Assembly: GCA_032716605.1 (NCBI GenBank)
Contig: JAVRFV010002311.1
Span: 3,077,572 to 3,141,571 of the forward strand
Source of the DNA: Paralithodes platypus
Lineage: Eukaryota; Arthropoda; Malacostraca; Decapoda; Lithodidae
Direction: 5' to 3'
Length of the DNA: 64,000 nt
Shown: in pieces, positions 1 through 10,413 of the stretch
Layout: each line of letters opens with the position of its first letter
Position numbering within the stretch: the first letter of the stretch is position 1
Position numbers and translations under genes: made by a program
Notes under the pieces: generated by a model
What the model saw: only the letters and a program-made list of their open reading frames with translations
What the model was told of the DNA's origin: nothing
Databases searched by the model: none

Positions 1-73
1 TTTAAAAACACCCCCACGACCCCCTACAAAATACATTTGTAAATTTTTCAGTAGAAAAATAAGGCTCGCTATT
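1..73 (-). repeat. Dispersed MITE-like repeat (GCTCGCTAT family), split by LINE A
   Basis: This is one end of a repeat also seen at 2022-2258, 2985-3142, 8945-9250, 28530-28620 and 33870-34115. Shared marks are the segment GGCTCGCTATCACTCGCC and copies of GCCCCATTAGTTTGGCGAT. The copy is interrupted at 74-2021 by a LINE, whose right flank resumes the same repeat. Confidence 0.6.
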
Positions 74-2021
74 CTATCTGTCTATGCTATTCTATCCCTC
101 TCCCTATTGCCTGACGCCGTGATCCCCGAAGGGGTGGCCACGAACGCACCGCCCCCATGCACCTGTCCCCAGTCAGTCGACGCCCCTCCTCCCAACCAGC
201 ACCGCCTTCATTCATATACTTCCTCACTCCATCCTTCCACCTCTCATTCGGTCTACCTCTCCCTCTGTCCTTCCACCTCGTTCTCGTACACCCTCTTAGT
301 CAATCTCTCGCTTTCCATACGTTCTATATGGCCGAACCATCTCAAGTTGTTCCTTTTCACACTTTCCAGCACATCTACCTCCACACCACACCTCCTTCTT
401 ACTTCCTCATTCGTCTGTCTATCCCTCCATGTAACTCCGCACGCACTTCTCAAGTAACTCATTTCCACCGCTCTCACTCTTAATCTGAGTCTCTTCCCGA
501 ACGTCCATGTTTCGCTTCCGTAAGTTAGTGTCGGGATTACCACACTGTCATGCAAGGACTTCTTCACTTCCCTACTGACCACTCTATTTCTTGTTACTGC
601 TTTCAACGTTCCTACAGCCCTCTTCCCTTGTTGCGCTCTCTCTCCCGCACTTCTTCATCCATAGTCCCATCTTTACTCAATACACTGCCCAGATACTTAA
701 AAGAGATGACAATCTCCATAGCCTGACTGTTCAACTTCACCTCACACTCTGTGACTTCACCTCTTTCGAAGACCATAACCTTGCTCTTCCCCGCATTTAC
801 CTTCAAATTCTGGTTTTTGCACACTGTTCCAAACTCATTTACCAGACCCTGCAACTCCCATTCATTATCGCTGATCAGAACTGTATCATCCACAAGCAGC
901 AGTATAGGCAGCTTCCACTCATTTCCCTCCCTTTTCAGCGATACACCAACATCCACTGCTCTTCCTAGTATTTCTTTCATGACTCCATCCATAAATACAG
1001 TAAACAACCACGGGGACATCACACACCCTTGTTTCAACCCAACACTCAGGTCAAAGAACTCGCTCTGCTCATTCTCCACACGTACTGCCGCCTTTGCACC
1101 CTCATACATGCTCTTCAATGCTTTCAGCAACTTGCCATCTAGTCTGTATATTCTAAGTACTTTCCACATGCCTTCTCTATCCACTCTGTCATAGGCCTTC
1201 TCAAAGTCCATAAAGGCAACATGCACCGTTTGTTTCTTCTCCACAACACAATTCAGGGTAAAAATCTGATCTACACATCCTCTTCCCTTCCTAAAACCTC
1301 TCTGCTCGTCGCCTATCCATTTCACCGTTCTCACTCTCAATCACTACCCTAGTGTACACCTTCCCTACTACGCTTAAAAGACATATTCCTCGGTGGTTAC
1401 CACACACTCCTCTTTCCCCTTTGCCCTTATATAGGGGGACTATTATGCCAGTCTTCCAGTCATCGGGTGCATTCCCCTTCTCCCATGCTAGTTTGCACAT
1501 TTTCCATACCCATTCGATCACTATCTCACCACCATACCTCAACATTTCCCCACACACTCCATCTGTTCCTGGTGCTTTCCCCAACTTCACTCTTTTCATG
1601 GCTTCCCACACTTCTGACCTCCTAATCCCCACCTCCTCCTCTTCTCCCTCCCATACCCAATCCAGCTATATTTGCTGGCTCTTCATTCCTTACATTTAGC
1701 AACTCGTTGAAGTACTCCCTCCATCTTTAGACTCTCTTGCTTCTCGGCTAGCATTCTCTCATTCTTATCTTTCACACTCTTACTGTTTCCCTTGCTACCT
1801 TCCCTAACTTTCTTGACTTCTTTCCAGAACAGTTTCTTACACTCCCTCCATTTTACACTCAGATTCCTTCCAAATTCCTCATCTACTCTTCTCTTACTTT
1901 CCTTCACTACTCTCTTTCTCTCCACGTACCTCGCTCGTTTCTGCCTCTCCAAATCTTCATTCCCTCTACTACCCAACCACTCTCTATAAGTTTTCTTCCA
2001 CAGCTATTTTTACCTCTTCTG
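74..2021 (-). mobile_element. LINE family A, 5'-truncated copy with 8-bp target duplication
   Basis: A non-LTR retrotransposon lies on the minus strand. Its 3' end is at the left (GCCTGACGCCGTGATCC followed by a short TATC/ATAG-type tail) and its truncated 5' end is near 2021. TCGCTATT occurs at both edges (66-73 and 2022-2029), so the insertion is by target-primed reverse transcription into an older MITE. It encodes a linker, reverse transcriptase and C-terminal region, all broken by frameshifts. Shorter copies of the same 3' end lie at 12375-12895 and 26385-26825. The clade is not resolved by eye. Confidence 0.85.
253..1976 (-). pseudogene. LINE A reverse transcriptase ORF2 remnant
   Basis: Reading 1976 to 253 on the minus strand gives a basic linker (to about 1683), reverse transcriptase fingers with GKAPGTDGVCGEML and IVPLYKGKGERGVCGN (1632-1291), then RGFRKGRGCVDQIF, FMDFEKAYDRVDREG, GLKQGCVMSPWLF and the catalytic box (1340-612). 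The C-terminal part (606-253) has TYGSETWT and NNLRWFGHIERM. The usual F/Y-A-D-D box reads L-V-D-D here, so the enzyme is probably impaired. Frames change near 1340 and 610. No endonuclease domain is present because the copy is 5'-truncated. Confidence 0.8.
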
Positions 2022-2258
2022 TCGCTATTACTCGCCATCATATTATCGACACCTAAATGGCACGAAAGGTCATAATATTAAAGAAATGGGACAAAAGGTC
2101 TTAAATTCGCCAAAATACAGCTCGCTATTACTCGCCATGCTAATATCATCACCAATATGGCACAAAAGGTCTTAATATTGACAAAGAAATAGGACGAACA
2201 AAAGCTCTTAAAATCGCCAAACTAATGGGGGCGAACGTATTAAAATCTAAAAAAACTA
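2022..2258 (-). repeat. Continuation of the MITE interrupted by LINE A
   Basis: The stretch resumes the repeat of 1-73 and contains two spaced copies of a motif near CACAAAAGGTCTTAA with GCCAAACTAATGGGG blocks. It ends at a TC microsatellite. Confidence 0.5.
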
Positions 2259-2930
2259 ATGGGTCTCTCTCTCTCTCTCTCTCTCTCCCGGTTCTGTTTT
2301 TCTCTCCTTCCTCATCCCTCTTCTCCTTCACACTGTAATCCCTTCCACCATTTCACACCTTCTCTCCTTCCTCACCCATTATCAAATACCCTCTCCACCT
2401 CTTCTCCCAATATCCCCCCCCCCCCCCCCCTCATTACATCAACCCCAAGTCTTCCATTCCTTCCTTCCCCATACCACCTCTCCCTTACCTTCCCCCCCCC
2501 CCCCCCGCTTCGTCTTCTATTCCTCACTCCCTCCTTACTTCATCCCTCACTCCCCCTCCTCAATCTCTTACCTCCACCATGAAGGTGGAACTATTCTTAA
2601 TACACTCAAGTGACCCCTACAGTTTTCACTCCTCCCTCCAACTCCCCTCTTCATGTACCAGTTCATCCCTCTCATACCTGTTCATCCCTCTTGTACCTGT
2701 TCATCCCTCTCGCCTTCACTTTCATCCCAAGATAATCCCTCTCTCATTCACAATGTATCCCCTTCCATCACAACATAATCCCTCTCTTTGCTCCATTCCT
2801 CTCTCCTTCACACTTTATTCCACCATATATTTTTTCTTGACATTTCTTCCTTCTCTTATTTCTCTCTCTCTCCCCCCCCCCCCCCTCTCTCTCTCTCTCT
2901 CTCTTCATTCCTAGCTTGCCGTCATCCTTC
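2259..2930. repeat. Pyrimidine-rich low-complexity tract with (TC)n and C runs
   Basis: A (TC)n run lies near 2264-2287, C runs near 2415-2432 and 2492-2507, and another (TC)n/C block at about 2862-2905. The rest is CT-rich with recurring TTCATCCCTCT and CTCTCCTTCACA segments. Open frames here are compositional artefacts. Confidence 0.8.
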
Positions 2931-2984
2931 ACTTACCTCTCCCTCACCCTTCCACACTTCTACCCTCCCTATTTCTATTTTAGT

Positions 2985-3142
2985 ATGCTCCTTAGACCTC
3001 TATCAAGCTAAAGATACACCCCCAAGACGACCCTTCGAGATACATGTGTACATTATTTGGTAGGAAAATGCGGTTTCTCTTAAATTACAGGCTCACTATC
3101 ACTCGCCAGGAAAAAATTGACACCTAAATGGCATAAAATGTC
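2985..3142 (-). repeat. GCTCGCTAT-family MITE fragment
   Basis: Contains the end segment with ACACCCCCAAGACGACCC, a TACATGTGTACAT block, then GGCTCACTATCACTCGCC and the CACCTAAATGGCATAAAATG segment. It is the reverse complement of the more complete copy at 8945-9250. It abuts a TTAA MITE at 3143. Confidence 0.6.
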
Positions 3143-3354
3143 TTAACCCTTTCAAGCTCCAATACGCGTTTCTGTTGTTTTCTAGCTATTATTAGACAAT
3201 TTTATTCAGATTAGGAACGGTATACGGAAGTCAAAGGGTTGATTGAGATAGTATTTACCCTTTTATTACCCACAGATCCTTCCGAAGCTGCATAAAATCG
3301 TCTAATGATAGCCAAAATAAACTGTTAAAACGCGTCAGAGCTTCAAGGGGTTAA
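3143..3354. mobile_element. TTAA MITE family (piggyBac-like ends), copy 1
   Basis: The 212-bp element starts TTAACCCTTTCAAGCTC and ends GAGCTTCAAGGGGTTAA, a long imperfect inverted repeat bounded by TTAA. The inner parts also pair (TAGACAATTTTATTCAG against CATAAAATCGTCTAATGATA). TTAA target duplication is characteristic of the piggyBac superfamily. Other copies or partial copies are at 4012-4231, 4320-4460, 7451-8017, 12908-13119, 24328-24523, 33655-33865 and 39973-40192. Confidence 0.8.
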
Positions 3355-3534
3355 TATTGACAAAGAAATAGGCCAAAGATTGTAAAATTATAAAAATAAT
3401 GGGATGAACGTCTTAACTCTGTCCATTCTTTCCTTCCATACTCAACCTCTCTCCAAATATCTCACCCCTCCTTCCTTATTCTATTATTTATTCCTTCCTC
3501 CTTACTCTATTTAACAGCCCAGCTCTGGAACTCT

Positions 3535-3634
3535 NNNNNNNNNNNNNNNNNNNNNNNNNNNNNNNNNNNNNNNNNNNNNNNNNNNNNNNNNNNNNNNNNN
3601 NNNNNNNNNNNNNNNNNNNNNNNNNNNNNNNNNN
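3535..3634. other. Assembly gap of 100 N
   Basis: Exactly 100 N characters, the usual placeholder for a gap of unknown size. Any frame crossing it is not real. Confidence 0.99.
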
Positions 3635-3809
3635 CACAGAGGCAATAGCTAATGGGCTTCTGAAAGCCCAACCAGGAACCGAGGGTTAATATGTAAAACT
3701 TGCTAAACAAACCAAAACAGGAACTGAATAACAAACACATAGAAGAACATACCTGTATGTGGAAAAAAGGATTTAGCAAAACAATAATTATGAAATCAGT
3801 TAGGACAGG

Positions 3810-4005
3810 GGGCTAAGAATCCTTCTTCCCTTGTAAAATTTGCTTACTCGATGAGACAGAAAGGGGCAAGGGAACGCGAAAGTGGTCTCGGGCCATCAGA
3901 ATTGGAACTTTATTTATTTTTTATTTTTTTTTCTGTTCGGGCTCTGTCTCAAGTTGGCTACCCCCAGCTGTGGGGTATGTGCCAAAGTATATACATAGTA
4001 CTGTT
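3810..4005 (+). repeat. SINE-like element with GGCTCTGTCTCAAG core
   Basis: A 5' block (GAGACAGAAAGGGGCAAGGG, GCGAAAGTGGTCTCG) is followed by TTCGGGCTCTGTCTCAAG, GGCTACCCCCAGCTGTGGGG and a TATGTGCC(A)AAGTATATA end. The same 3' module recurs at 6525-6580 (-), 16030-16160, 27385-27432, 27850-28010, 34545-34790 (-), 36000-36180 (-), 38420-38705, 40790-40890, 46735-46920 and 52100-52175, often ending in (ATAG)n. Confidence 0.65.
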
Positions 4006-4011
4006 GTTTGC

Positions 4012-4231
4012 TTAACCCATGGAGTACCAGCCATGTGTGTTATATTGTATTCTAGCTGTACAGTATTTGGACGATAGTATGCAGCTTAGGAAGGATCTGT
4101 GGTAGTTAAAAAGGCTAGTTGAGATGGTTTGAAGCCTTATTATTGCTAGAGGTCCTTCCTAAGCTGAATACAATGATCTATTAGTTGCCAGAATATGATA
4201 AAGGGGACATCCCTGGTACTGTATGGGTTAA
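4012..4231. mobile_element. TTAA MITE family, copy 2
   Basis: It is bounded by TTAACCCATGGAGTACCAG and CTGGTACTGTATGGGTTAA, which are inverted repeats. The interior pairs through CAGCTTAGGAAGGATCT and GTCCTTCCTAAGCTGAAT. Length is 220 bp. Confidence 0.85.
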
Positions 4232-4319
4232 ACTCTATTGTATTACTTGTTTTAAATCCAGTCTTATTCATTTATGATCAGTCTAGTAATCCCAATATCT
4301 CATAACTCAAAGAGATACT

Positions 4320-4460
4320 ATTTACCCTTTCAGTACTGATTCTGTCCTTGTAACTGTATTTTGGCTACTATTAAATGATTTTATTCAGTTTAAAGGGGGC
4401 TTCTGGCAATTAATAGGCTTCAAACTATCTCACTTAACCCTAATTAGTGACGTTTGGTGT
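4320..4460. repeat. Partial TTAA MITE
   Basis: Begins TACCCTTTCAGTACTGATTC and contains GCTACTATTAAATGATTTTA and a GGCTTCAAACTATCTCAC segment shared with the copies at 24328 and 39973. The second half is missing. Confidence 0.5.
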
Positions 4461-4840
4461 TGGAGTGTAATTAATAAAAATAGGTAATTAGGTGAGACAA
4501 TTACTATTTTGTAACTTTATTGCTCATTCAAACCTCCTATCCTACAGGTTGAATGTGGCTTCTGTTTCCAAGAGGAGGAGGATATGACAGCCTTCTTTGG
4601 ACCCCCTCTACTACAAGAAACCTCTAACCATCCAGCACTCCTCGGATTGAAAACATTCCGACTCCGACTCCAGGATATTTTAAGGATGCGACTCAGATTC
4701 CAATCCCCCAAATTTCTCAATTTCCCACAAATTGCGCTTGAAATGTCCTCCCACAACAGCTCTCATAAATGCTCATTTCTCCCACAAATTTGTGGGAATT
4801 TCCCGCGAAGTGACAAGACGGCCCTGCTAGCCACTCCAGT

Positions 4841-5110
4841 TACTACCACCACCACTACCACCACTACCACCACCACCACTGCTACCACCACCACCACTAC
4901 CACCACCACCACCACCACCACCACCACCACCACCACCACCACCACCACCACTACTACCACCACCACCACCACCACCATCACTACCACCACCACCACCACC
5001 ACCACCACCACCACCACCACCACTACCGCTACCACCACCACCACCACCGCTACCACCACCACCACCACCACCACCACCACCACCACCACCACCACCACCG
5101 CTACCGCTAC
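4841..5110. repeat. (ACC)n trinucleotide microsatellite, about 270 bp
   Basis: A nearly pure ACC/ACT run with scattered T and G substitutions. Frames across it give poly-threonine on plus and poly-valine on minus; neither looks like a gene. Confidence 0.95.
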
Positions 5111-5119
5111 CACTCCTCT

Positions 5120-5900
5120 GCCCAAGGTGTCAAACGAGAGACATATTCCTGTCCTAGTCATTATTACTAAATATATACAGTATACAATATATGCTTATAT
5201 TTATACTGTTTATGTGTTAGGTAGTGATAAAATAGCCCAAGCCATGACATTTGGTGATCATTTTCTTGCATTCCATCTCCTATTCATTAAAGTCCTTGAA
5301 CGTGACGATAGTGCGTTATGTGTGTGATTAATTTGCTTGGGAAACGGATTAACTTGCTCATGTAGTAATGTACTAAATAGTTCTTGTGTGATACCCCTTG
5401 ATAGTTTTTATTTTATGATGTTTGACTAAATCTTTAACATATTATATTAATAATAATAATAAGCATGTTACTTATTTCTCATAAGCGCCAATTTTTCCGT
5501 AGAATTCACTGGCGCTCAAAAACTTTCTAATGTTTGACTAAATTTTCATCATGTTATTTCCTCATTGTGATTTTGATAGTTCTTTTTAAGGGTGCCTGTG
5601 TTATTTCCTCATTGTGATTTTGATAAATTCTTTATACTGATTTGATTTCTTTATTTTGCAAGTATTACATTTAAATTTCCATAACACTACCTTAGTTTGT
5701 ATTGTCATAAAGTAAATGTGGGGTTGCTCCCTAGCTTGTTAGTAATTTGTGGATTTCCACTAGTTGCCTTTGTCACTAGTTCGGGATGTGACTCTCGGGA
5801 GTTTTTCCCTTTAGTGTGTCATTTAACGTAACTTGTTGAGGGTTTTTTTACACTCGGAGGATGACCATCGTTCACCAGTGACAGGTTAGGTCTTGTATTA
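5120..5900. repeat. AT-rich stretch with degraded R1 repeat pieces
   Basis: At 5285-5400 lies an R1 start (GTGACGATAGTGCGTTATG, TTTGCTTGGGAAACGG, AACTTGCTCATGTAGTAATG) joined to CTTGTGTGATACCCCTT. A second fragment (TATTTCCTCATTGTGATTTTG, TTTATTTTGCAAG) is at 5555-5690. From 5700 to 5900 I recognise nothing. Confidence 0.5.
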
Positions 5901-5907
5901 TTAGTTT

Positions 5908-6035
5908 TTTTTACACCAACCAACTTCACATCTAAACTCACTTAATGTAATCAACAAATACATGTGGCACTCCGAGGACTCGAACCCAGGATACTCGCAT
6001 CAAAATTCCGCGCACTATGCATTACGCTATTAAGA
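5908..6035 (-). mobile_element. tRNA-derived SINE (type S3)
   Basis: On the minus strand a tRNA-like head carries an A-box-like TAGCGTAATGC and a clear B box GGTTCGAGTCC, followed by a body with CACATGTATTTGTTGATTACAT. Other copies lie at 12250-12345, 20128-20311 with 23287-23365, and 23520-23757. The cloverleaf is not complete, so it is not a functional tRNA. Confidence 0.65.
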
Positions 6036-6179
6036 CAGTTTTTTACAGTTTGATTGACACGGCTTGTCCTACAGCTAGGTGATTATAGCATCGTTGAATC
6101 AAATATTTGAGTGTTGTAATAACTATCCATATCCATTATATATATATTTATAATTTAAGCTGATTCTCTAAGAAGGTAT

Positions 6180-6480
6180 ACTTAATCTTGTAGTGATGTA
6201 CAGGTACTGTATGTGGTGGATTGTGTTCTTGTATTTCATAATTTTATTTTGCTAAAGCGTTGTTTCCACATAGCGATTTTGATTAGTTCTTTTGCCTTTA
6301 TATTGTCTTTGCTCAAGCTTCATTCTGTTTATTTTACAAATTTTACCATTTTATATCAAAAGTATCACACCAGCGCTTTTCCCCATAACTTTTATCGTCA
6401 ACACTTGTCTGGCAGCTTACGTGGCAAACTTAAAATAATCTTGGGTATCTAATCTGATCTAGTTTCCAATACCATTAAAA
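6180..6480 (+). repeat. R1 repeat and a TATCACAC MITE fragment
   Basis: An R1 copy (GTGGTGGATTGTGTTCTTG, AGCGTTGTTTCCACATAGCG, TTATATTGTCTTTG) runs to about 6358. It is followed by a fragment with GTATCACACCAGCG and CTTGTCTGGCAGCTTACG, which matches the fuller MITE at 31812-32027. Confidence 0.5.
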
Positions 6481-6724
6481 AATCTCCCAGAATTCTATCT
6501 ATCTATTGATCTATCTGTATGTAGTCAGGCACATACCCTATAGCTGGGGTGGCCGACTTGAGACAGAGCCCTAAAAGAAACATTTAGTTAAAGTTGATCT
6601 ATCTAACCTTCCACACCAGTAAAATATCGACCTTCAAAATTAGAGGATAAAAGCTCTTATATACAGTATAGCCCATATATGCCTGTTTTACACCTTCAAT
6701 ATAAATAATGTTTTAATATTGTTC

Positions 6725-6895
6725 TTTAACTTGCTCACGTAGTAATGTACACCCTGTGTTTTTGTTTTTATTACAGTAAGCGTTGTTTCCACATAGGTTT
6801 TGATAAGTTATTTCGACTTTATATTGTCTTTGTCCCAGTTTTGGTTTGATTAGTGACCAAGTTTTAAATTTTAATTTATAAATTATTTTGCTTAA
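6725..6895 (+). repeat. R1 dispersed repeat copy
   Basis: Runs from AACTTGCTCACGTAGTAATG through AAGCGTTGTTTCCACATAGG and GTCCCAGTTTTGGTTTG to an AT-rich end. It carries no coding frame of substance. Confidence 0.6.
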
Positions 6896-6905
6896 GCATA
6901 GTTTC

Positions 6906-6990
6906 CACATACATACATACATACATAAAATTTTAAGACCGAGTGTTCCACACATCAGTGCAGTTTCAGTCTCTTGTCCTAATGGCGGCG
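6906..6990 (-). repeat. LINE family B 3' tail fragment
   Basis: CATA repeats, AAAATTTTAAGACCGAGTG and CAGTGCAGTTTCAGTCTC are the reverse complement of the 3' end of the LINE B copy at 20312-23286, whose tail is (ATGT)n. Similar 3' fragments are at 46062-46235 and 62358-62465. Confidence 0.75.
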
Positions 6991-7274
6991 TTTCCACAGT
7001 GATTTTGTTAAGTTTTGTCTTTTTACTGCGTTCGTTCAAGTTATGGTTTGTTTATTTGGAAGTTTTACATTATAATTCACTTGATTCTGGCTAACACTGC
7101 AATACTTTTATACATTTTTTAAATTATCTTTGGAAGTCAATGGGCAGTAAAATCTCTTGATTATCATTATCATTATCATTTGCACAAGGCCTTACTTAGC
7201 TTTTTTTTTTTTTTTTTTTTTTAAAGAGAATGAACGGAGGAAGGAAAAACACAGATAAAACAAAAAGGTCCATG

Positions 7275-7445
7275 TGCCTAAAGGCATCCTCCATTCATAA
7301 AATGTTTGTAACAACTGGATTTAAACATTTGTAGATTGTAAGTTTGTGGAAAGCAATTCGAGGGAAGTGAATTCCAAAGAGTAGTAGCTCTGGGGATAAA
7401 TGAATTATGATAAGCAGAAGTTCTGCTTAATATTGTCTGAAGATA
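7275..7445 (-). pseudogene. LINE C-terminal fragment
   Basis: The minus strand reads a short frame with SRTSAYHNSFIPRATTLWN and FPQTYNLQMFKSSCYKHF, typical of the end of Jockey/CR1-type ORF2 proteins (a T-x-L-W-N-S-L-P motif near the C-terminus). Only about 60 residues remain, next to a 22-base T run at 7201-7222. Confidence 0.6.
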
Positions 7446-7450
7446 ACCAA

Positions 7451-8017
7451 TTAACCCTTTCAGCAACACCATGACATGTTTTTGTCTATTATTCTATGGG
7501 TGTGGTTATCTGTTACAAAGATCGCCACGTGCAAGTGGCACCGATTAGCATGTCGCCCATCGGTCCCGAGTTTGAATCCCGGGAGGGCCATATGCTTTCA
7601 TTAGTTTATTAAGCAGATTAACTTGCTCATGTAGTAATGTACACTCTATGTGGTGGATTGTGTTCTTTTATTTAATAATTTTCATTTTAGTAAGCGTTGT
7701 TTCCACATAGCGATTTTGATAATTTAATTTGACTTTATATTGTCCTTGTCCCAATTTTGGTTTGTTTAGTTTGCTAGTTTTACATTTTAATTTATTCAGG
7801 TACATTGGGGATTGTATTTGATATTAATGTTAAAGAACGGGATGTTGCTTATTCTATCGTTAGGCGATTTTATGCAGTTTACGGAGAACCGGTGTTATTC
7901 AGAGTTTACTGAGATCGGACTTACCCCTTTGAGTCCTAGAGGTAGATTATAAGCTAAACCTCTAGTGGTAGCCTAAATATGATGAAAATTATTATGTCAT
8001 GGTGCTGAAGGGGTTAA
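7451..8017. mobile_element. TTAA MITE, copy 3, with nested SINE and R1 pieces
   Basis: The outer ends are TTAACCCTTTCAGCAACACC and GGTGCTGAAGGGGTTAA. The interior is interrupted from about 7502 to 7850 by a tRNA-SINE piece (CCCGAGTTTGAATCCCGG at about 7564), an R1 copy (7610-7795) and a segment ending TTAAAGAACGGGATGTTGC. The MITE interior resumes at TTCTATCGTTAGGCGATTTT. Confidence 0.7.
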
Positions 8018-8764
8018 GATTGAAGTTTCATGTGTAATCAGGACATATGTAACTACTTTTAGGAATCAAAATGTAGCCTATACGTGTTCTCAATGAATCC
8101 TCTCGACTCCCACAGGTCTTACTAAGCTTAATAATGTGGTCTAATGCCAGCCAGTACCAGAATCTTGAAACTGAAGATATTCCTATGACTTGACTCTCAG
8201 TATACAGAACCACGGGCTAAACACGAGGGAGAAGGCGGTCTAGAAAATACAAACTTTATAACGCATTCAGTATACAGAACCTTAAAGCACCTATTTTTTG
8301 TTTTTATTCTGGCTATCATTATACAATTTTATTAAGTTAAGGAAGTATCTGTGACAGTAGAAGGGTTCTTATGAGGGCCTCGGCCCAGAGGGCTAGTTTA
8401 AATTAAACACGTCTTCAACAACAACAACAGTAGAAGGGTTCATTTAGATTAAGCTTACCCAGGGTGTTAAACTAATCCTTTATTTTTGTTACAATTATGA
8501 TTTCATTAAGCGATTTTGAGGAGTTCTTTTGCTTTTATCCTGTGTCGTCCCAGTTTTGGTTTGTTTATTTTGCAAGCTTTACATTATAATATAGTTCAAA
8601 TTGTCTTTGCTAGTGATAAAATTGCCAAAACAATGCTATTTCATGTTAATTTTCTTGCATGCCTTTGTCTTTGTCTTTGCAAGTTCTAAAATGGCCGAAC
8701 TTTGAAATTTCATGTTAATTTTCTTGTATCATTTCTCATATTTACTAAAGTCTTCAACCCAAAA

Positions 8765-8935
8765 TTGCTCTGGTTTTACACCCTGCTGGTACCTCTTTGA
8801 TTGATAGGTCCTTCCTAAGCTGTACAGTATTATCTGTGGTAGCAAGGTTATACTGGAAGCTAGCATAACCTTGCTAGCACTACGGTAGATAATATGTACA
8901 ACTTAGGAAGCCATGTTTACCCAGTAGGGTTTTAG
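8765..8935. mobile_element. Foldback MITE with ~50-bp arms
   Basis: CCTTCCTAAGCTGTACAG and GTAGCAAGGTTA on the left pair with TAACCTTGCTAGCACTAC and GTACAACTTAGGAAG on the right around a short loop. It resembles the inner stem of the TTAA MITE family. Confidence 0.65.
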
Positions 8936-8944
8936 GTCATTTTA

Positions 8945-9250
8945 GGGTTAATAGTTAAGGGGAGATCTCTACTTAAGGGATTTTTTTCTGGACCCCTTTC
9001 TCCCTCATGTTTAGCCCCATTGCTTTTGATATTATAAAACGTTTGCCCCATTAGTTTAGCGATTTTAAGAACTTTCACCCCATATTAAAACCTTTCGTGC
9101 CATTCAGGTGTCAATTTTATCCTGGCGAGCGATAGCGAGCCTGTAATTGAAGGCCGGGAAATTTTTCTACCGAAAAATGTACAAATATATCTTGAAAGGG
9201 ACTCAAGGGGGTGTAATTTTAAGCTTGATGGAGGTCTAGGGAACAAACTA
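8945..9250 (+). repeat. GCTCGCTAT-family MITE, fuller copy
   Basis: From a TTTAGCCCCATTG block through GCCCCATTAGTTTAGCGAT, CCTTTCGTGCCATTCAGGTG, GGCGAGCGATAGCGAGCC and ACTCAAGGGGGTGTAATTTT. Fragments are listed at 1-73 and elsewhere. Confidence 0.55.
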
Positions 9251-9446
9251 AATACCTCCCCTTAAGACTTACATTAATTCTTCTACATATTGACTAGGAT
9301 TTGTTTTTGTTTTTTCCCCGCGAGTTAATGATACTCTCAAACTTTAAAATGTGAATGATTAAAATATTGTTATGACCTTTAATTTTCATTATGTAATGTG
9401 AGCGCTGCTGAATCCATTGATGTAATGCTTTTCTTATTGTCATATG

Positions 9447-9600
9447 TTGGTGGTGTAATGGTTTAGGTGCTTATGTTCTGGGTGTGGTGTCCCCGAGTTG
9501 GAATCCCGGGAGGACCATATGCTTTCATTAGTTTATTCCAGTACATTGGGGTTTGTAATTGATGATCAATATTAAGAATGGGGTGTTATTAATACAGCAT
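9447..9600 (+). mobile_element. tRNA-derived SINE (type S1)
   Basis: The head GTTGGTGGTGTAATGG holds an A box and GAGTTGGAATCCCGGG holds a B-box-like segment. The body is CATATGCTTTCATTAG, AGTACATTGGGGTTTG and AAGAATGGGGTGTTA. A close copy is at 52286-52440 and a reverse fragment at 24752-24850. Confidence 0.7.
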
Positions 9601-9699
9601 ATGACAGGACAACTCTCGAGTATACTATTTCAACCAATAGATCTCAACCAGTACCAAATAACTAACACAGCATGCTAACTTACTAACCTTAACCCACTA

Positions 9700-10150
9700 T
9701 CGCACAACCATTTTTTTCCTCAACTTTTACCGGCAACTCCGATCTGGCAGCTTGGGAATTAAAACTTGATTCATAATTCTTTCGTCAAAATTTAACTCGT
9801 CGGTCTACTAATACAACTTTATTCAAAATTGTCGGTAATCAGAATTCTGCTGTCAAAATTTATCTCGTGTCGGTCTAGTTTCTGAAACAGATTAACTTGC
9901 TCATGTAGTAATGTACACCCTATGTGGTGGATTGTGTTCTTTTATTCATAAATTTTATTTTAGTAAGCGTTGTTTCCACAGCGATTTTGATTGGTTATTT
10001 TGCCTTGGGATTCCAAATTTTGGTTTGTTTAGTTTGCAAGTTTTAAAATTTAATTTAATAAATGATAGCAGAAATGAGTTCTTTTGCCTTTATATTATCT
10101 TTGGCCAAGTTTTAGTTTGTTTATTTTGAAAGTTTTGCAATTTAATACAA
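9700..10150 (+). repeat. TATCACAC-type MITE fragment and R1 copy
   Basis: 9710-9880 holds GCACAACCATTTTT and CCGATCTGGCAGCTTGG, homologous to 31812-32027. R1 follows at 9890-10140 from AACAGATTAACTTGCTCATG to AAGTTTTGCAATTTAAT, with an internal partial duplication of the CTTTATATTATCTTTG part. Confidence 0.5.
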
Positions 10151-10198
10151 AATTCTGTAGTAAAAATGAATTTTGTCAGTCTACACTAGTTTCTGAAA

Positions 10199-10316
10199 GG
10201 AGCTGGATGAACCCCCGTTCCATTTACAGCGCATGCGCCGCCTCATATTATTTAGTTATTTAGGCTTAACTGTTAGGTTAGGTTAGGTAATGGAACGCGG
10301 GTTTCATCCAGCCCCT
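10199..10316. mobile_element. Short MITE with 29-bp terminal inverted repeats
   Basis: GGAGCTGGATGAACCCCCG with GTTCCATT at the left matches AATGGAAC with GCGGGTTTCATCCAGCC at the right in inverse orientation. The 118-bp element includes three tandem TTAGG units near 10277. Confidence 0.75.
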
Positions 10317-10413
10317 GCCGTTTCTGATTCTCATGCAAAAGATCCCAGAGATGGTCATTGAAATTTGACTTTAAAAATCTTGTGTGATGCCCCCTTTGAG
10401 TAGTGATTGAATT

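Noticed and set aside
107..1989. Plus-strand frames at 107-1989 rich in Ser, Pro and Leu
   Set aside because: They are antisense shadows of the LINE A reverse transcriptase on the minus strand.
4763..5161. Long frames over the ACC repeat
   Set aside because: They are poly-threonine or poly-valine translations of a microsatellite with no conserved flank.
9447..9520. A functional tRNA gene
   Set aside because: A and B boxes are present but the acceptor stem and anticodon arm do not fold, and several dispersed copies share a non-tRNA body, so it is a SINE head.
10276..10291. Telomeric DNA
   Set aside because: Only three TTAGG units inside a MITE; no array.
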